NCBI GenBank assembly: GCA_011330545.1
Contig: DRQI01000150.1
Span: forward strand, 1 to 18,765
Direction: 5' to 3'
DNA from: Flavobacteriia bacterium
Lineage (GTDB): Bacteria; Bacteroidota; Bacteroidia; Flavobacteriales; Flavobacteriaceae
DNA length: 18,765 nt
Numbering within the stretch: the first letter of the stretch is position 1; every line of letters starts with the position of its first letter. Positions 1-8,100 of this stretch are shown one piece after another. Made by a program: the position numbers and the translations under genes. Below the pieces are notes generated by a model that was not told where the DNA came from, ran no database searches, and saw nothing but the letters and a program-made list of their open reading frames with translations.

Positions 1-724
1 ACTGAAACTCATTTTTGTCGTTGCTAATGGAAACAATACCGAACTCTACAAAGTGATTGCCGCCTCCCGAAGTACCTAATTGCTTATAGGCTTTGTCTTT
101 GAGTTGTTGCAATAGCGGAATTTCTCGAAATATACTCCGTTCAAAAATTTCATGGCTGTGTTTGACAGCATGTGTTTCGCGCATGCCGAATTTGGTATGT
201 TCTGATAGTATATTTTTAAACTGGTGCTGCCGCCCTTTAAGGTAGGATGCTTTTACAGGATATACGCTCAAACTCATACTACAACCAATGTCTACTCCTA
301 CTCCATACGGAATTACGGCATTTTCTGTAGCCAACACTCCGCCTATGGGCAACCCGTATCCGGTATGTGCATCGGGCATCAAAGCCCCTTGTACTGCAAT
401 TGGCAATTTTAAGGCGTCGTATAACTGAAACTTTGCTCTTTCGTCAATTTCATTTTCTCCGTAAATGCTAAACGGCACTCTCGTATTTCGCAATGCATGC
501 ATTTTTATTTCAATTGGCGCTAATAAGCCTTCGGCAACTTTACCCCATATTGCATTTCCGCAAAATTTTTCAGGATTTTTTAAAACTTCTGCCGCTTCTG
601 TTAAAATATGCTCTTTCGTTACTTTTTTTCGGTATCTGCTAATTTGCCCTAAGGCAATATTGATACTATTATTTTTAGGGAATCCTAATTTGATAAGGTC
701 TTTCCCTTTTAATTTATTTCCCAT
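1..724 (-). CDS. rtcB: RtcB-type RNA ligase, 5' part (partial)
   Basis: RtcB joins RNA 2',3'-cyclic phosphate (3'-phosphate) and 5'-hydroxyl ends, using GTP and Mn2+, in tRNA splicing or RNA repair in the cytoplasm. About 241 codons are present; the C-terminal half lies beyond the left edge. The reading frame starts at an ATG (724-722) giving MGNKLKGKDLIKLGF. Family hallmarks follow in order: MPDAHTGYGLPIGGV, then YGVGVDIGCSM, whose Asp and Cys are metal ligands in characterised RtcB, then GGGNHFVEFG, whose Asn-His pair belongs to the active site. The catalytic His that is guanylylated would lie in the missing part. Upstream is a ~340-nt leader rather than a neighbouring gene, so rtcB appears to be transcribed from its own promoter near 1069-1099. 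No frameshift was seen. The family assignment is firm; the substrate in this organism is unknown. Confidence 0.93.
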   Translation of the reverse strand, partial: MGNKLKGKDLIKLGFPKNNSINIALGQISRYRKKVTKEHILTEAAEVLKNPEKFCGNAIWGKVAEGLLAPIEIKMHALRNTRVPFSIYGENEIDERAKFQLYDALKLPIAVQGALMPDAHTGYGLPIGGVLATENAVIPYGVGVDIGCSMSLSVYPVKASYLKGRQHQFKNILSEHTKFGMRETHAVKHSHEIFERSIFREIPLLQQLKDKAYKQLGTSGGGNHFVEFGIVSISNDKNEFQ

Positions 725-1068
725 GTTCTTTTTTGTATGAGATTAATTAACAATTATTTACTATGCTTCACCTGTTCTGATACTAGAATAGGAATACATT
801 GATAAAATCAACTTATAATACAACAGCTATTGCTGTTTGCCGCTTCGGAAAATTCTGATAAAAATCTAGAGAACACGTCCGAAACTTAATGATGGCTTCG
901 GACTTATTTTATGGTATCGTTTACTGATACGGAAAGTAGTCACGAAGCATACGCCTAAAAGAACCTTGTTCCTTTTGTGTATTGGTGTTTGTTGTAAGAT
1001 TTAACATAGTGCTTCGTTTTTTTATGTGACTTATATATTATCCAACCTATTGTTGGGGTATTGCGGTG
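725..1068 (-). promoter_or_regulatory. Long structured 5' leader of rtcB
   Basis: Between the candidate promoter and the rtcB ATG lie about 340 nt with several inverted repeats, in transcript order. A 5' hairpin CCAAC/GTTGG sits at 1056-1042. A perfect 8-bp pair ACGAAGCA (1017-1010) / TGCTTCGT (949-942) encloses the start of a 28-codon ORF. GTATC/GATAC (930-914) overlaps the stop codon of that ORF. A 7-bp stem GTCCGAA/TTCGGAC lies at 903-877, and AACAGC/GCTGTT at 837-822. No second promoter-like sequence was seen between 900 and 725. A regulatory leader is inferred; no known riboswitch class was recognised. Confidence 0.45.
921..1007 (-). CDS. Small upstream ORF (28 aa) in the rtcB leader
   Basis: An ATG at 1007-1005 opens a 28-codon frame ending in TAA at 921-923. 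The peptide begins MLNLTTNTNTQ and ends FRRMLRDYFPYQ. A run of A residues (AAAAAAACGAAG), typical of Bacteroidota translation starts, precedes the ATG. The ORF lies about 57 nt downstream of the candidate transcription start and about 197 nt before rtcB. The start region is one arm of an 8-bp inverted repeat whose other arm is inside the ORF. No signal peptide, membrane segment or known motif is visible. It may be a regulatory upstream ORF or an independent small protein. Coding status rests on context only. Confidence 0.4.
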   Translation of the reverse strand: MLNLTTNTNTQKEQGSFRRMLRDYFPYQ

Positions 1069-1099
1069 CAAAGATGAAACCTATTTTTGACTTTTGCAA
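1069..1099 (-). promoter_or_regulatory. Candidate rtcB promoter (TTG-N20-CATCTTTG)
   Basis: On the minus strand, TTG at 1099-1097 is followed after exactly 20 nt by CATCTTTG at 1076-1069, which matches 7 of 8 positions of the Bacteroidota -7 element TAnnTTTG. The text continues GCAC, as often seen after such elements. Predicted transcription start is near 1062-1065. Confidence 0.5.
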
Positions 1100-1270
1100 G
1101 AAAAAAATTAATTATTTATCTGATTATCAATTAGTTAAATAGGTTTTAGAGTATAGTCACCCTGTCCGTATTACTACGGAAACCGGCTTAGTTGCTAACT
1201 AACTGATAGGCTTATATGTAGGTGAGCCACAACATTTTTAGCATTCATATAACATTTTTAAAAAAGGCAT
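1100..1270. other. Non-coding stretch between two rtcB-side promoters
   Basis: No credible gene is seen here. It contains a perfect 6-bp hairpin TCCGTA/TACGGA at 1165-1180, two copies of GGCTTA about 26 nt apart (from about 1185), and two copies of AACATTTTTA at about 1231-1261. Nothing resembles a tRNA or a transposon end. Confidence 0.4.
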
Positions 1271-1298
1271 AAAAAAAACGTCCAATTTCTTGGACGCT
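1271..1298 (-). terminator. Intrinsic terminator with a possible alternative pairing
   Basis: On the minus strand a 7-bp perfect stem CGTCCAA/TTGGACG (1296-1279) with a 4-nt loop is followed by eight U (1278-1271). It would end transcripts of the amidase operon or of the short transcript starting near 1425. The upstream arm (AGCGTCC, 1298-1292) can also pair with GGACGCT at 1367-1361, which would prevent the terminator from forming. Confidence 0.7.
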
Positions 1299-1430
1299 CT
1301 TTGTATTCTTTTATTAAAATTAGTTTTTACCTACTTTTTAGCATCCATAAAATAGCTTTTAGCGTCCTGATATGTTTGAAAAATAGCTGCATGTAAAAAC
1401 AATTATTGGTTCTTATTATAAATTATGCTG

Positions 1431-1461
1431 CAAATATGGGAATAATTTTATGGAATTTCAA
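1431..1461 (-). promoter_or_regulatory. Candidate promoter just after the amidase gene
   Basis: TTG at 1461-1459, a 20-nt spacer, then CATATTTG at 1438-1431 (7 of 8 positions of TAnnTTTG). This is the same architecture as the rtcB-proximal promoter. A transcript from here would be about 155 nt long if it stops at the 1271-1298 terminator. It would contain only tiny frames: a 21-codon ATG ORF at about 1391-1326 with a cationic amphipathic look, and an overlapping frame ending TYQDAKSYFMDAKK. Either a small RNA or a leader is possible. Confidence 0.35.
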
Positions 1462-1468
1462 ATTTTAT

Positions 1469-2134
1469 TTAACAACAGATATCATCGGCTTTGACAGTTT
1501 CTGTTATCGGCCTTTCTTTTACAAATTCATTAAATACCAGCATATCGTCAAAGTTATTGTCTAGTACCTGGTTTTTAAACTGTTTCCAAGGGAATAATGT
1601 TCCGGGGTCGGTTCTTCTTAGCGGGTCTAGTTTTGCATGAGAGACTATGTATTCGAGGTTTGGGTATTTGGCCCAACAATATTTTACAATATCTGCCGTA
1701 ATTTTCACTTGCCACTCTGAAAAGGGGTCATTCTCTTGGCTGTTGACAATTTCTACGCCCAGTGACCAATGGTTTACTTTTTTCTTTCCGCCGTTTACAT
1801 CGTGGTGGAATTTATCATTCCTTACATGCCATGCTGCCAAAGTTTCAGGGGCACAAGCCCAGATGATATTTCCGTGCTCGGTTTCATTTTCATCGGGTAC
1901 GAGCCAATGCCAACTGGCTTTGCCATCACGCATTACAGAAACTGCCCCATCTGAAGAATAGCCGGCAGTAGCGTGGATGACAATGGCTTTGATACCAAAA
2001 ATAGGGTTGTAAATACGCTTAGAAGTTGATTTTTTCCAATATTGCCGAATGCCCGGATACCACATTTCGGGGATACGTATATTAGTAGGTTTCTCGCCTT
2101 TTGGAAGTTTGAAATAATAGTTTATTGGATTCAT
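1469..2134 (-). CDS. N-acetylmuramoyl-L-alanine amidase (Amidase_2/PGRP fold)
   Basis: This 221-residue zinc amidase should cut the bond between N-acetylmuramic acid and the L-Ala of the peptide stem in peptidoglycan. Ligand candidates are His54 (in AIVIHATAG), His166 (IVSHAKLDP) and Asp176 (RRTDPG); Glu128 in SLGVEIVN sits at the usual catalytic strand. WHWLV (75-79) and AAWHV (100-104) are typical substrate-groove segments. The N-terminus is polar, with no signal peptide or lipobox, and the last residues are DDICC. It lies 60 bp downstream of a dipeptidase gene and is probably cotranscribed, so the pair could strip and then cleave peptide stems. Without an export signal it either acts on recycled fragments in the cytoplasm or is exported by a dedicated system. 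The fold is certain; the location is not. Confidence 0.88.
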   Translation of the reverse strand: MNPINYYFKLPKGEKPTNIRIPEMWYPGIRQYWKKSTSKRIYNPIFGIKAIVIHATAGYSSDGAVSVMRDGKASWHWLVPDENETEHGNIIWACAPETLAAWHVRNDKFHHDVNGGKKKVNHWSLGVEIVNSQENDPFSEWQVKITADIVKYCWAKYPNLEYIVSHAKLDPLRRTDPGTLFPWKQFKNQVLDNNFDDMLVFNEFVKERPITETVKADDICC

Positions 2135-2194
2135 ACGTTCTAATTTTTATTCGGAAACCGTTATGCTTCACAATTTGGCATCTGTAATTATCGA

Positions 2195-3658
2195 TTACAC
2201 AAAATATCTTTTTAAAAACCGTTCGGCATTTTTATACATAAACCGCGCGATGACTTCGTCGGTTTTTATATTGTTTTTTGCTACTTTGAATTTGGCATTG
2301 CTCATATAATTATATACATGCCTTTCTAAAAAGTCAGCTAAATACGGAAGTTCTTCTGAAGTCCAAAATGCATTTAGAGGGTCTATAATTCCGTCGAAAT
2401 CAGAACCTAGTGCCATACAATCCCATGCAAATAACCCTTCTGCATCTAATACTTCTGCAATATGCTGCAATTGATTCCAAAGCAATTCTGACCGATAATG
2501 CATTATTTTTGAACGCTTTATAGAATGTTTGGTATTTTTTAATGTTTTTTTATTGGCAATGCGCCTTTCGTCGAGTTGTAAGCCGATAATGCCGTTGCTC
2601 TTGGCAATCTTGATTAGCTCCTCATTAAAAAAATTAATATCTACCGCCTTTAATTTATCGGCTACTTGTGAGCCTTCTTGTGTTTTGTTAGTAAATGTTG
2701 CCATACCGTTAGCGGCACCATGACTTACAATTATAGGGATATCTTTATAATCAGGATTGGTATCGAGTATTTCATAATATTCCTTCCGCGAAGCTACACT
2801 CATGTGTTTGATATCTATCAAAATGCGTTTTCCGTTGGCTGTACTCAAAAGTTCGTGAGCCACTTTTTTTCCAAGTGGCGTAAATCCGGTATTCAAGCCT
2901 TCTTTTTGGTTTACTTTCTTTTTTACAAACTTGGTAAAACTTTCGGCATGTCCGCACAGGTGGTTCCAAAAATGATGTGCCATCGATACAAAAAACGGTG
3001 GCGTTTCCCAATTTTTCATCTTTTGCAGATTCTCTAGGAACTTCATTTCATTGGGTGGCTTATGGATATTGGAATTTAGCACATGCATCCCTTCTATCGA
3101 AACGATTACACAAATGGTACACAGGGTTGTTTGCCCTTGTTTTTTAATGGCTTGAATTTCGTTGTAATTATTGACAATTTGATACTTAAATTTACCTTCG
3201 CGCAAACGCATTACTTTTCCGTCAAGTTGCTTGTAAAAATTGTATTCTTTTTCAAGGTCGGCAAAATAATCTTGCATGGCCTGTACAGCATCTATGCGTT
3301 TCATGCCAATACCCGTGGCGAAATTAGCAGCGATATCGCGAATGAATTCATTATTGATTTTATTGACAAAAAACCATTTTTCTAACGGATATAAGGAAGC
3401 GCACACAATGCTTACCTGCCCTTTGGCTAAACTGGTAAAGTTTGCCTGTGAGAATTTTGTAAGCCCCATGATAAAATTGATGAGTTTATCACTTAATGAA
3501 GGGGGATTGTAACGCCAAATGCTATTGGTTCTATTTCGATTCGGATGGTTTCTGCCCTTGGGCTTTTTATTATAACTTTTTCCGTAAGGTTTTAATGCCG
3601 GATGACAATGAAGGTCTACATAATTATGTACCCAATGCCCGTTTTTTACTGTTGCCAT
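2195..3658 (-). CDS. Peptidase M19 (membrane/renal dipeptidase-like) zinc hydrolase
   Basis: This 487-residue protein belongs to the metal-dependent TIM-barrel amidohydrolases of the renal dipeptidase type. The binuclear-site motifs appear in order: VDLHCH (His17, His19), VSIEGMHVL (bridging Glu189), LIDIKHMS (His285), IVSHG (His313) and ALGSDFDGI (Asp420). It is longer than usual because of an N-terminal Lys/Arg/Asn-rich insert (about 25-50) and a central insert (about 195-260) containing MAHHFWNHLCGH. There is no signal peptide; the protein begins MATVKNGHWVHNYVD. The start is supported by AGGAG a few bases upstream of the ATG, unusual for this phylum. The partner amidase gene follows after 60 bp. 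M19 enzymes hydrolyse L,D- or D,D-dipeptides, so peptidoglycan stem peptides are a plausible substrate, but this branch is divergent and the substrate is inferred. Confidence 0.85.
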   Translation of the reverse strand: MATVKNGHWVHNYVDLHCHPALKPYGKSYNKKPKGRNHPNRNRTNSIWRYNPPSLSDKLINFIMGLTKFSQANFTSLAKGQVSIVCASLYPLEKWFFVNKINNEFIRDIAANFATGIGMKRIDAVQAMQDYFADLEKEYNFYKQLDGKVMRLREGKFKYQIVNNYNEIQAIKKQGQTTLCTICVIVSIEGMHVLNSNIHKPPNEMKFLENLQKMKNWETPPFFVSMAHHFWNHLCGHAESFTKFVKKKVNQKEGLNTGFTPLGKKVAHELLSTANGKRILIDIKHMSVASRKEYYEILDTNPDYKDIPIIVSHGAANGMATFTNKTQEGSQVADKLKAVDINFFNEELIKIAKSNGIIGLQLDERRIANKKTLKNTKHSIKRSKIMHYRSELLWNQLQHIAEVLDAEGLFAWDCMALGSDFDGIIDPLNAFWTSEELPYLADFLERHVYNYMSNAKFKVAKNNIKTDEVIARFMYKNAERFLKRYFV

Positions 3659-3748
3659 AACTCCTAGTTTTTATGGTGAGGTTAACCCAAGTGAGGATTA
3701 GACTTTTTATTCAGAGTTAAACATACAACAATTTTGGCTTTTTTTGAC

Positions 3749-3769
3749 AGGGGATTTTTCCCCTTTTTT
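3749..3769 (+). terminator. Terminator-like hairpin facing the plus strand
   Basis: AGGGGA (3749-3754) and TCCCCT (3759-3764) form a perfect 6-bp stem with a TTTT loop followed by a run of T on the plus strand. No plus-strand gene precedes it. It may end antisense transcription or be a bidirectional signal between two minus-strand genes. Confidence 0.4.
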
Positions 3770-3788
3770 CTGAGTTGTTTGGAGAGGC

Positions 3789-3847
3789 AATAAACCACAA
3801 TGGAATAGAAATTCATAAAACTATAGATTTCTATTCTATAATGGTTT
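3789..3847 (-). terminator. Imperfect long hairpin at the end of the repeat-lipoprotein gene
   Basis: A long interrupted inverted repeat (AAACCA...TGGTTT with AGAAAT/ATTTCT inside) begins just at the stop codon of the lipoprotein gene and spans nearly 60 nt. The U-tract after it is weak, so it may protect the mRNA 3' end as much as terminate transcription. Confidence 0.4.
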
Positions 3848-4955
3848 ACTTGGCTTGTGACAGTGCTTTTACATGGGCATATACTTTTACGCCGTTGATA
3901 GTTGTTTCTACGGGGATTTTAAACATTTTAATACCTTTTACATCATTCAACTCTCCTTTTGGCGATAGGGCTTTAACTCCGTAAAATTCGCCTTTTGCAT
4001 TGATGGCTTTGATATGAATTATATTGCCTGATTTGCCTACCCCTTTGATATCTAATTTTTTACCGTCGGGAGTAATTGCCTTAATATCATAGAGGCTACC
4101 GTTTTCGCCGATTGCTTTTAATGGCTTGTATGTATCATCACTTATCAATAATTTAACAGGTAATTGACCGGTAGGGCCAACAAATGCTTTGATGTCTAAC
4201 AGGCTGCGTTGGTCTGAATCTTTAATTGCTTTGACATCATAGGCATTGCCTTCTTTGTCTAATGCTTTTACTTCCAAGGTATATCCGTCAGGGTGAATGG
4301 CAACGATATGCCATAAAAAATTATCTTCAACACAGCCCGTTTGCGGGATGGCTTTTACATGTGCATATACGGAGGCTCCATATAAAACATATTCTAAGTC
4401 TTTTTTAGTTGTTTTTATGCCTTTTACATCATTTAATTCGCCTGTTGGAGAGATTGCCTTAACACCATAGTAATTTCCGTTTTTATCAATGGCTTTGATA
4501 TGGATAATATTTCCTGAGCGCTTCACTCCCATGATGTTGAGCCTGTCTCCATTAGGCGAAATGGCTTTTATAGTATACAGTGTGCCGTCTTCATCAATTG
4601 CCTTTAACGGAGTAAACTTGCCATCATTGGTCAATATTTTGACCGGCAAAATTTTACCGCCTATAAATGCTTTGATATCAATAAGGCTTTTTTGTTCTGA
4701 ATCTTGGATGGCTTTTACATCAAAGGTATTGCCGTAACCGTCTACGGCTTTTATGGCTATTAATTTGCCATCTGGGTGAATGGCTTTAATTTGCCAAAAT
4801 ACTGTTTTGGCCTTTTTAGTAGTATTTATTGTATTCGATTCTTCTTTTTGCTTTACCGAATTATTTGTACAATCTGTAACTAAAAATAATAGGGCAACAA
4901 TAGTGGCCATTCTAATGGCACGAAATGTTATTCTTCTGTTTTGAGTTGTTTTCAT
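3846..4955 (-). CDS. Repeat protein, probable lipoprotein, with duplicated VKAI-repeat block
   Basis: The 369-residue product starts with a basic N-terminus and a hydrophobic stretch (about 14-27) ending in LVTDC; Cys29 is a plausible but non-canonical lipidation site, with Asp at -1. A short Ser/Thr/Lys linker follows. The rest (about 52-369) is two copies of a ~160-residue block, with Trp54 and Trp215 in equivalent positions 161 residues apart. Each block contains about nine units of a ~12-residue repeat of the form hxhKAIxxxGxxY, for example YDVKAITPDG, SGNIIHIKAI and YAHVKA. Alternating hydrophobic and polar residues suggest a beta-solenoid or MORN-like surface structure. I do not recognise a named family with known function. 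No catalytic residues are evident; a structural or binding role at the cell envelope is an inference. Confidence 0.8.
   Translation of the reverse strand: MKTTQNRRITFRAIRMATIVALLFLVTDCTNNSVKQKEESNTINTTKKAKTVFWQIKAIHPDGKLIAIKAVDGYGNTFDVKAIQDSEQKSLIDIKAFIGGKILPVKILTNDGKFTPLKAIDEDGTLYTIKAISPNGDRLNIMGVKRSGNIIHIKAIDKNGNYYGVKAISPTGELNDVKGIKTTKKDLEYVLYGASVYAHVKAIPQTGCVEDNFLWHIVAIHPDGYTLEVKALDKEGNAYDVKAIKDSDQRSLLDIKAFVGPTGQLPVKLLISDDTYKPLKAIGENGSLYDIKAITPDGKKLDIKGVGKSGNIIHIKAINAKGEFYGVKALSPKGELNDVKGIKMFKIPVETTINGVKVYAHVKALSQAK
3849..4802 (-). repeat. Tandem duplication (period about 483 bp) inside the VKAI-repeat gene
   Basis: Residues about 52-212 and 213-369 of the encoded protein align throughout, including matching blocks IHPDG, SLxDIKAF, SGNIIHIKAI, GELNDVKGIK and VYAHVKA. 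The two copies have drifted in sequence, so this is an old internal duplication rather than a recent one. Confidence 0.85.
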
Positions 4956-5177
4956 GTTAAGTGAATTTAAAATTCAGTCTTTAAAGTTACTTCTAAAAAG
5001 AGTTTTATAACATGATAAAAATCAGTTTATTACGATTTTTTAGCCGCATGAGAGCGCATTCTATTTACTATGAAAAGTAATCCGAAACAATTATCAGTTA
5101 ACAAATACACCTATAGTTTCAATTTTAATTGAGTAATCAGTTTCTCTTAAAAACATTTGATAATTAAAGGTATTTAT

Positions 5178-8100
5178 TTATAGAAACGGGCGTTGATCTA
5201 TAAACAATATAGTTCTTATATATTCTTTCCAATTTTCAGGGATTTTATTATTTAAAATCACATTTGCTAAAACATAAAAGTGGGCTTTTAATTCAAAATT
5301 TAACCCTTTTATTGCTTCTTCGGCTTTTTCAAATTCAGAGTGTTCTATATGCTTTAAAAATTTGTTTAATATCTTATTGGCAACACCCATCTTATTTATA
5401 GTATTGGTATAAGCAGTAATATCAGATTTTTCTTTGATTGCCAAGCCAAGTGCTAACCATATAGTATTGTAATTTATACCGGCATCGTTAGGCAATTCTA
5501 TTGCGGTATGAATCATTTCATCACTTGCACCTTTAGAAGCTGCTAAAAAACGAAGTATGTACGGTTTGAAATTTTCAAAATTTGAAATAAATGTATTGGC
5601 TTCTTGAAGTTTTCCTTTAGACAATAAATAAAAAGCATTATTAGGGTTTTCCTTCATATTTTCTAACGTACCCTTTTCAAGAGCATTGTAAAATTCAATA
5701 TCCTGATTATTACTAACAGGATTTTTGTAAGTAGCAGAATTTGTCTTTTTAAGCAATACGCGCCGAACTCTTTCCATATCCATAGTAATCATTTCTGCTA
5801 TAGCAGGATTACTTTGTTTAGAAAATAAAAATGCATTATACGATTTTTTCCAATAGCCGCGTTCAGCATACGTAAAGGCTGCGGCAAAAGCTAGCCAAGC
5901 ATTATCTTGCCATTGCTTAAAACCTTTTATAAAGGCATCTCCTTTTTCAGTTTCATTTTCTATACACCTACACGAGAGATAGTAAAAATTAGGGTTTTCA
6001 GGATGTTTTGTTGCTTTTTGCTGCTGTTCTTCACAGATTTTAATTTTTTGTATAGAATCTGCCGTATTCTGAAGTGCTCTTAAAGCAGCTACTTCATCCA
6101 CGTTTCGTTTGAGCCGTTCTCTTAAAATATGATGGGCATCTGTAATATTATATAATTGATTCATCCATTCTAACAGGTATTTACTTTTGGAAGAATCCCA
6201 TAGAACGTGTGCGCTAATCATTTTTTGTACTTGTACACTATCGTTAACAATTGACAATAGATTACTAGGCTGTATCTCGGCATATCCAACTAATACTTCC
6301 TTTCTTTCCCCAGAGCTACCTGATGAAAGGGAAATACTTTTTGGCGGTTCTTCTAAGATATAATCGGCACTTGAAGAAAACCATTTTTTAGCACCCAAAT
6401 AAGTATTCTCACTGTTAAGTGCGCCATTATACCCATAAAATACAGGATATTCTACAAAAGTCGCGGCATTTGCAATATTGTAAATATACTCTTTTGATGG
6501 GTCGTCAAAATCAGAAGCCAATTCTTCTATCTTTTCTCCTTTTGTTGTTGTAGTTGTAATAGTATAGTCAGTACCATAATTAATAGGAATTGTTTCATAG
6601 CTATTCGGGTCAACTTCAATTATTTGATTGTCTATAGTTACTGCTACTCCAATATTTAAACCGTTATAGATGTACAATGTTGATTTTTGTGAATAATTTC
6701 CTAAGAATAATGCTCCTAATACCATCGCTCCCGATATTCCGAATCTTGCCATAGAAGGATAAAGGCCATCACCAATAAAAAAGCGATTCCAAAAACTAAG
6801 TTTTCTCTGTATTGGCCGCTCATTTCCAGGCGTCAACGATTTATATCGCTCGGGGAGTTTAATAGTGTTAGAAAGAGCCTTACTGCTCTTACTTCCATTT
6901 AAAAAGGCTTCTTTTATATAATCTTCGGTGTCAAGCAATTGCTCGAGTGCAACGTTTCGGAGTTCATTCAACACATTTAATGCACCGGTAGCCCAACCGT
7001 CAATTACATTAATCCACTGGTCAATAATTTCCTTATTAGGAGCTCCCAATGTAAACTTTTCGAAAGCCTCCTTATAACTTTTTAGCTCCATTTTTTTTAA
7101 CAATACTTCATCTAACTTAAGAGATGCACTATCGCCGTATACTTTTTTAACCGTATAGTAATAATCATTTGCGGCATCTAGAATCTCTAATAATTCTGAA
7201 GATGATACACGCCCATCTGCCAAAGCGACATTTAATACATTGTGAAATTTTCTTATACAGTCATTTAGGTTCGTAATAGAATGTTCTGAATAGTGGACTA
7301 ATGTTGCTAATTTTTTTAGATAGTCAGCCCAGCCATTTTCCATTTTCATTGCGGCTTCAAAATGTACGGTTCTACATAATTTATCATGTGCTGCCAATTC
7401 ACTCCGTAAGATTTTCTCTTCGGTATTCAATGAATCGAGTATTTCGGGGATATCTTTTCGCTTAATTTGAACCCCTCTATGAGTAATAATCCTTTTTTCT
7501 GCAGTAACCACCTCATTTTTAGCAATAATCAGAGCATCTATTTCTTCGTTTATTTCTTTGAGTTGATTAATTTTTAAAGTGAGATTTTTGGGATATATTT
7601 TTTTAAATTCATCTTTTAAAGAACCCGAATTTAATGTAATATCATAGAGTTCATCAATATTTTCAAAATGAACAAATGGATAGCGGTTCAAAAATGCTGA
7701 ATTGTATTTTGGATTAAGAAAAGACCAGTTAAAATATTTTTTATTTTGGATATTAATCCCTTCTTCATCTGTGAGCAAAGCTGTTTCAACTTTTGCAGTA
7801 GCAATGAGTACTGCTGTCATATCAACCTCATATTTTTGAGGGTTTGAAAGTAAGTCTTTTGACGGCCTACAGTCTATCTCGGCAGCGATATAATTTTTTT
7901 TAGCATTATCTTCCCTATCTTTATCTGCCGGATGTGTAGACCACATTTTTGGGGGATTGTAGGTTCTTGATGCAAATATCCTATTTTGCCCGGGTGCTGT
8001 TTTATGAACTTCAGGAGATTTACCATAACTAGGGTCTTTTAATACCCATGACATTTTTTTAATATAATTTGATTGTAGTGTATAGAGATTATAGATTGCT

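Noticed and set aside
224..740. Two plus-strand open frames of 62 and 91 codons
   Set aside because: They are antisense to the RtcB coding frame, which contains the family motifs.
1165..1260. Possible tRNA or riboswitch
   Set aside because: Only one 6-bp hairpin and short repeats are present; no cloverleaf, CCA end or known aptamer core was seen.
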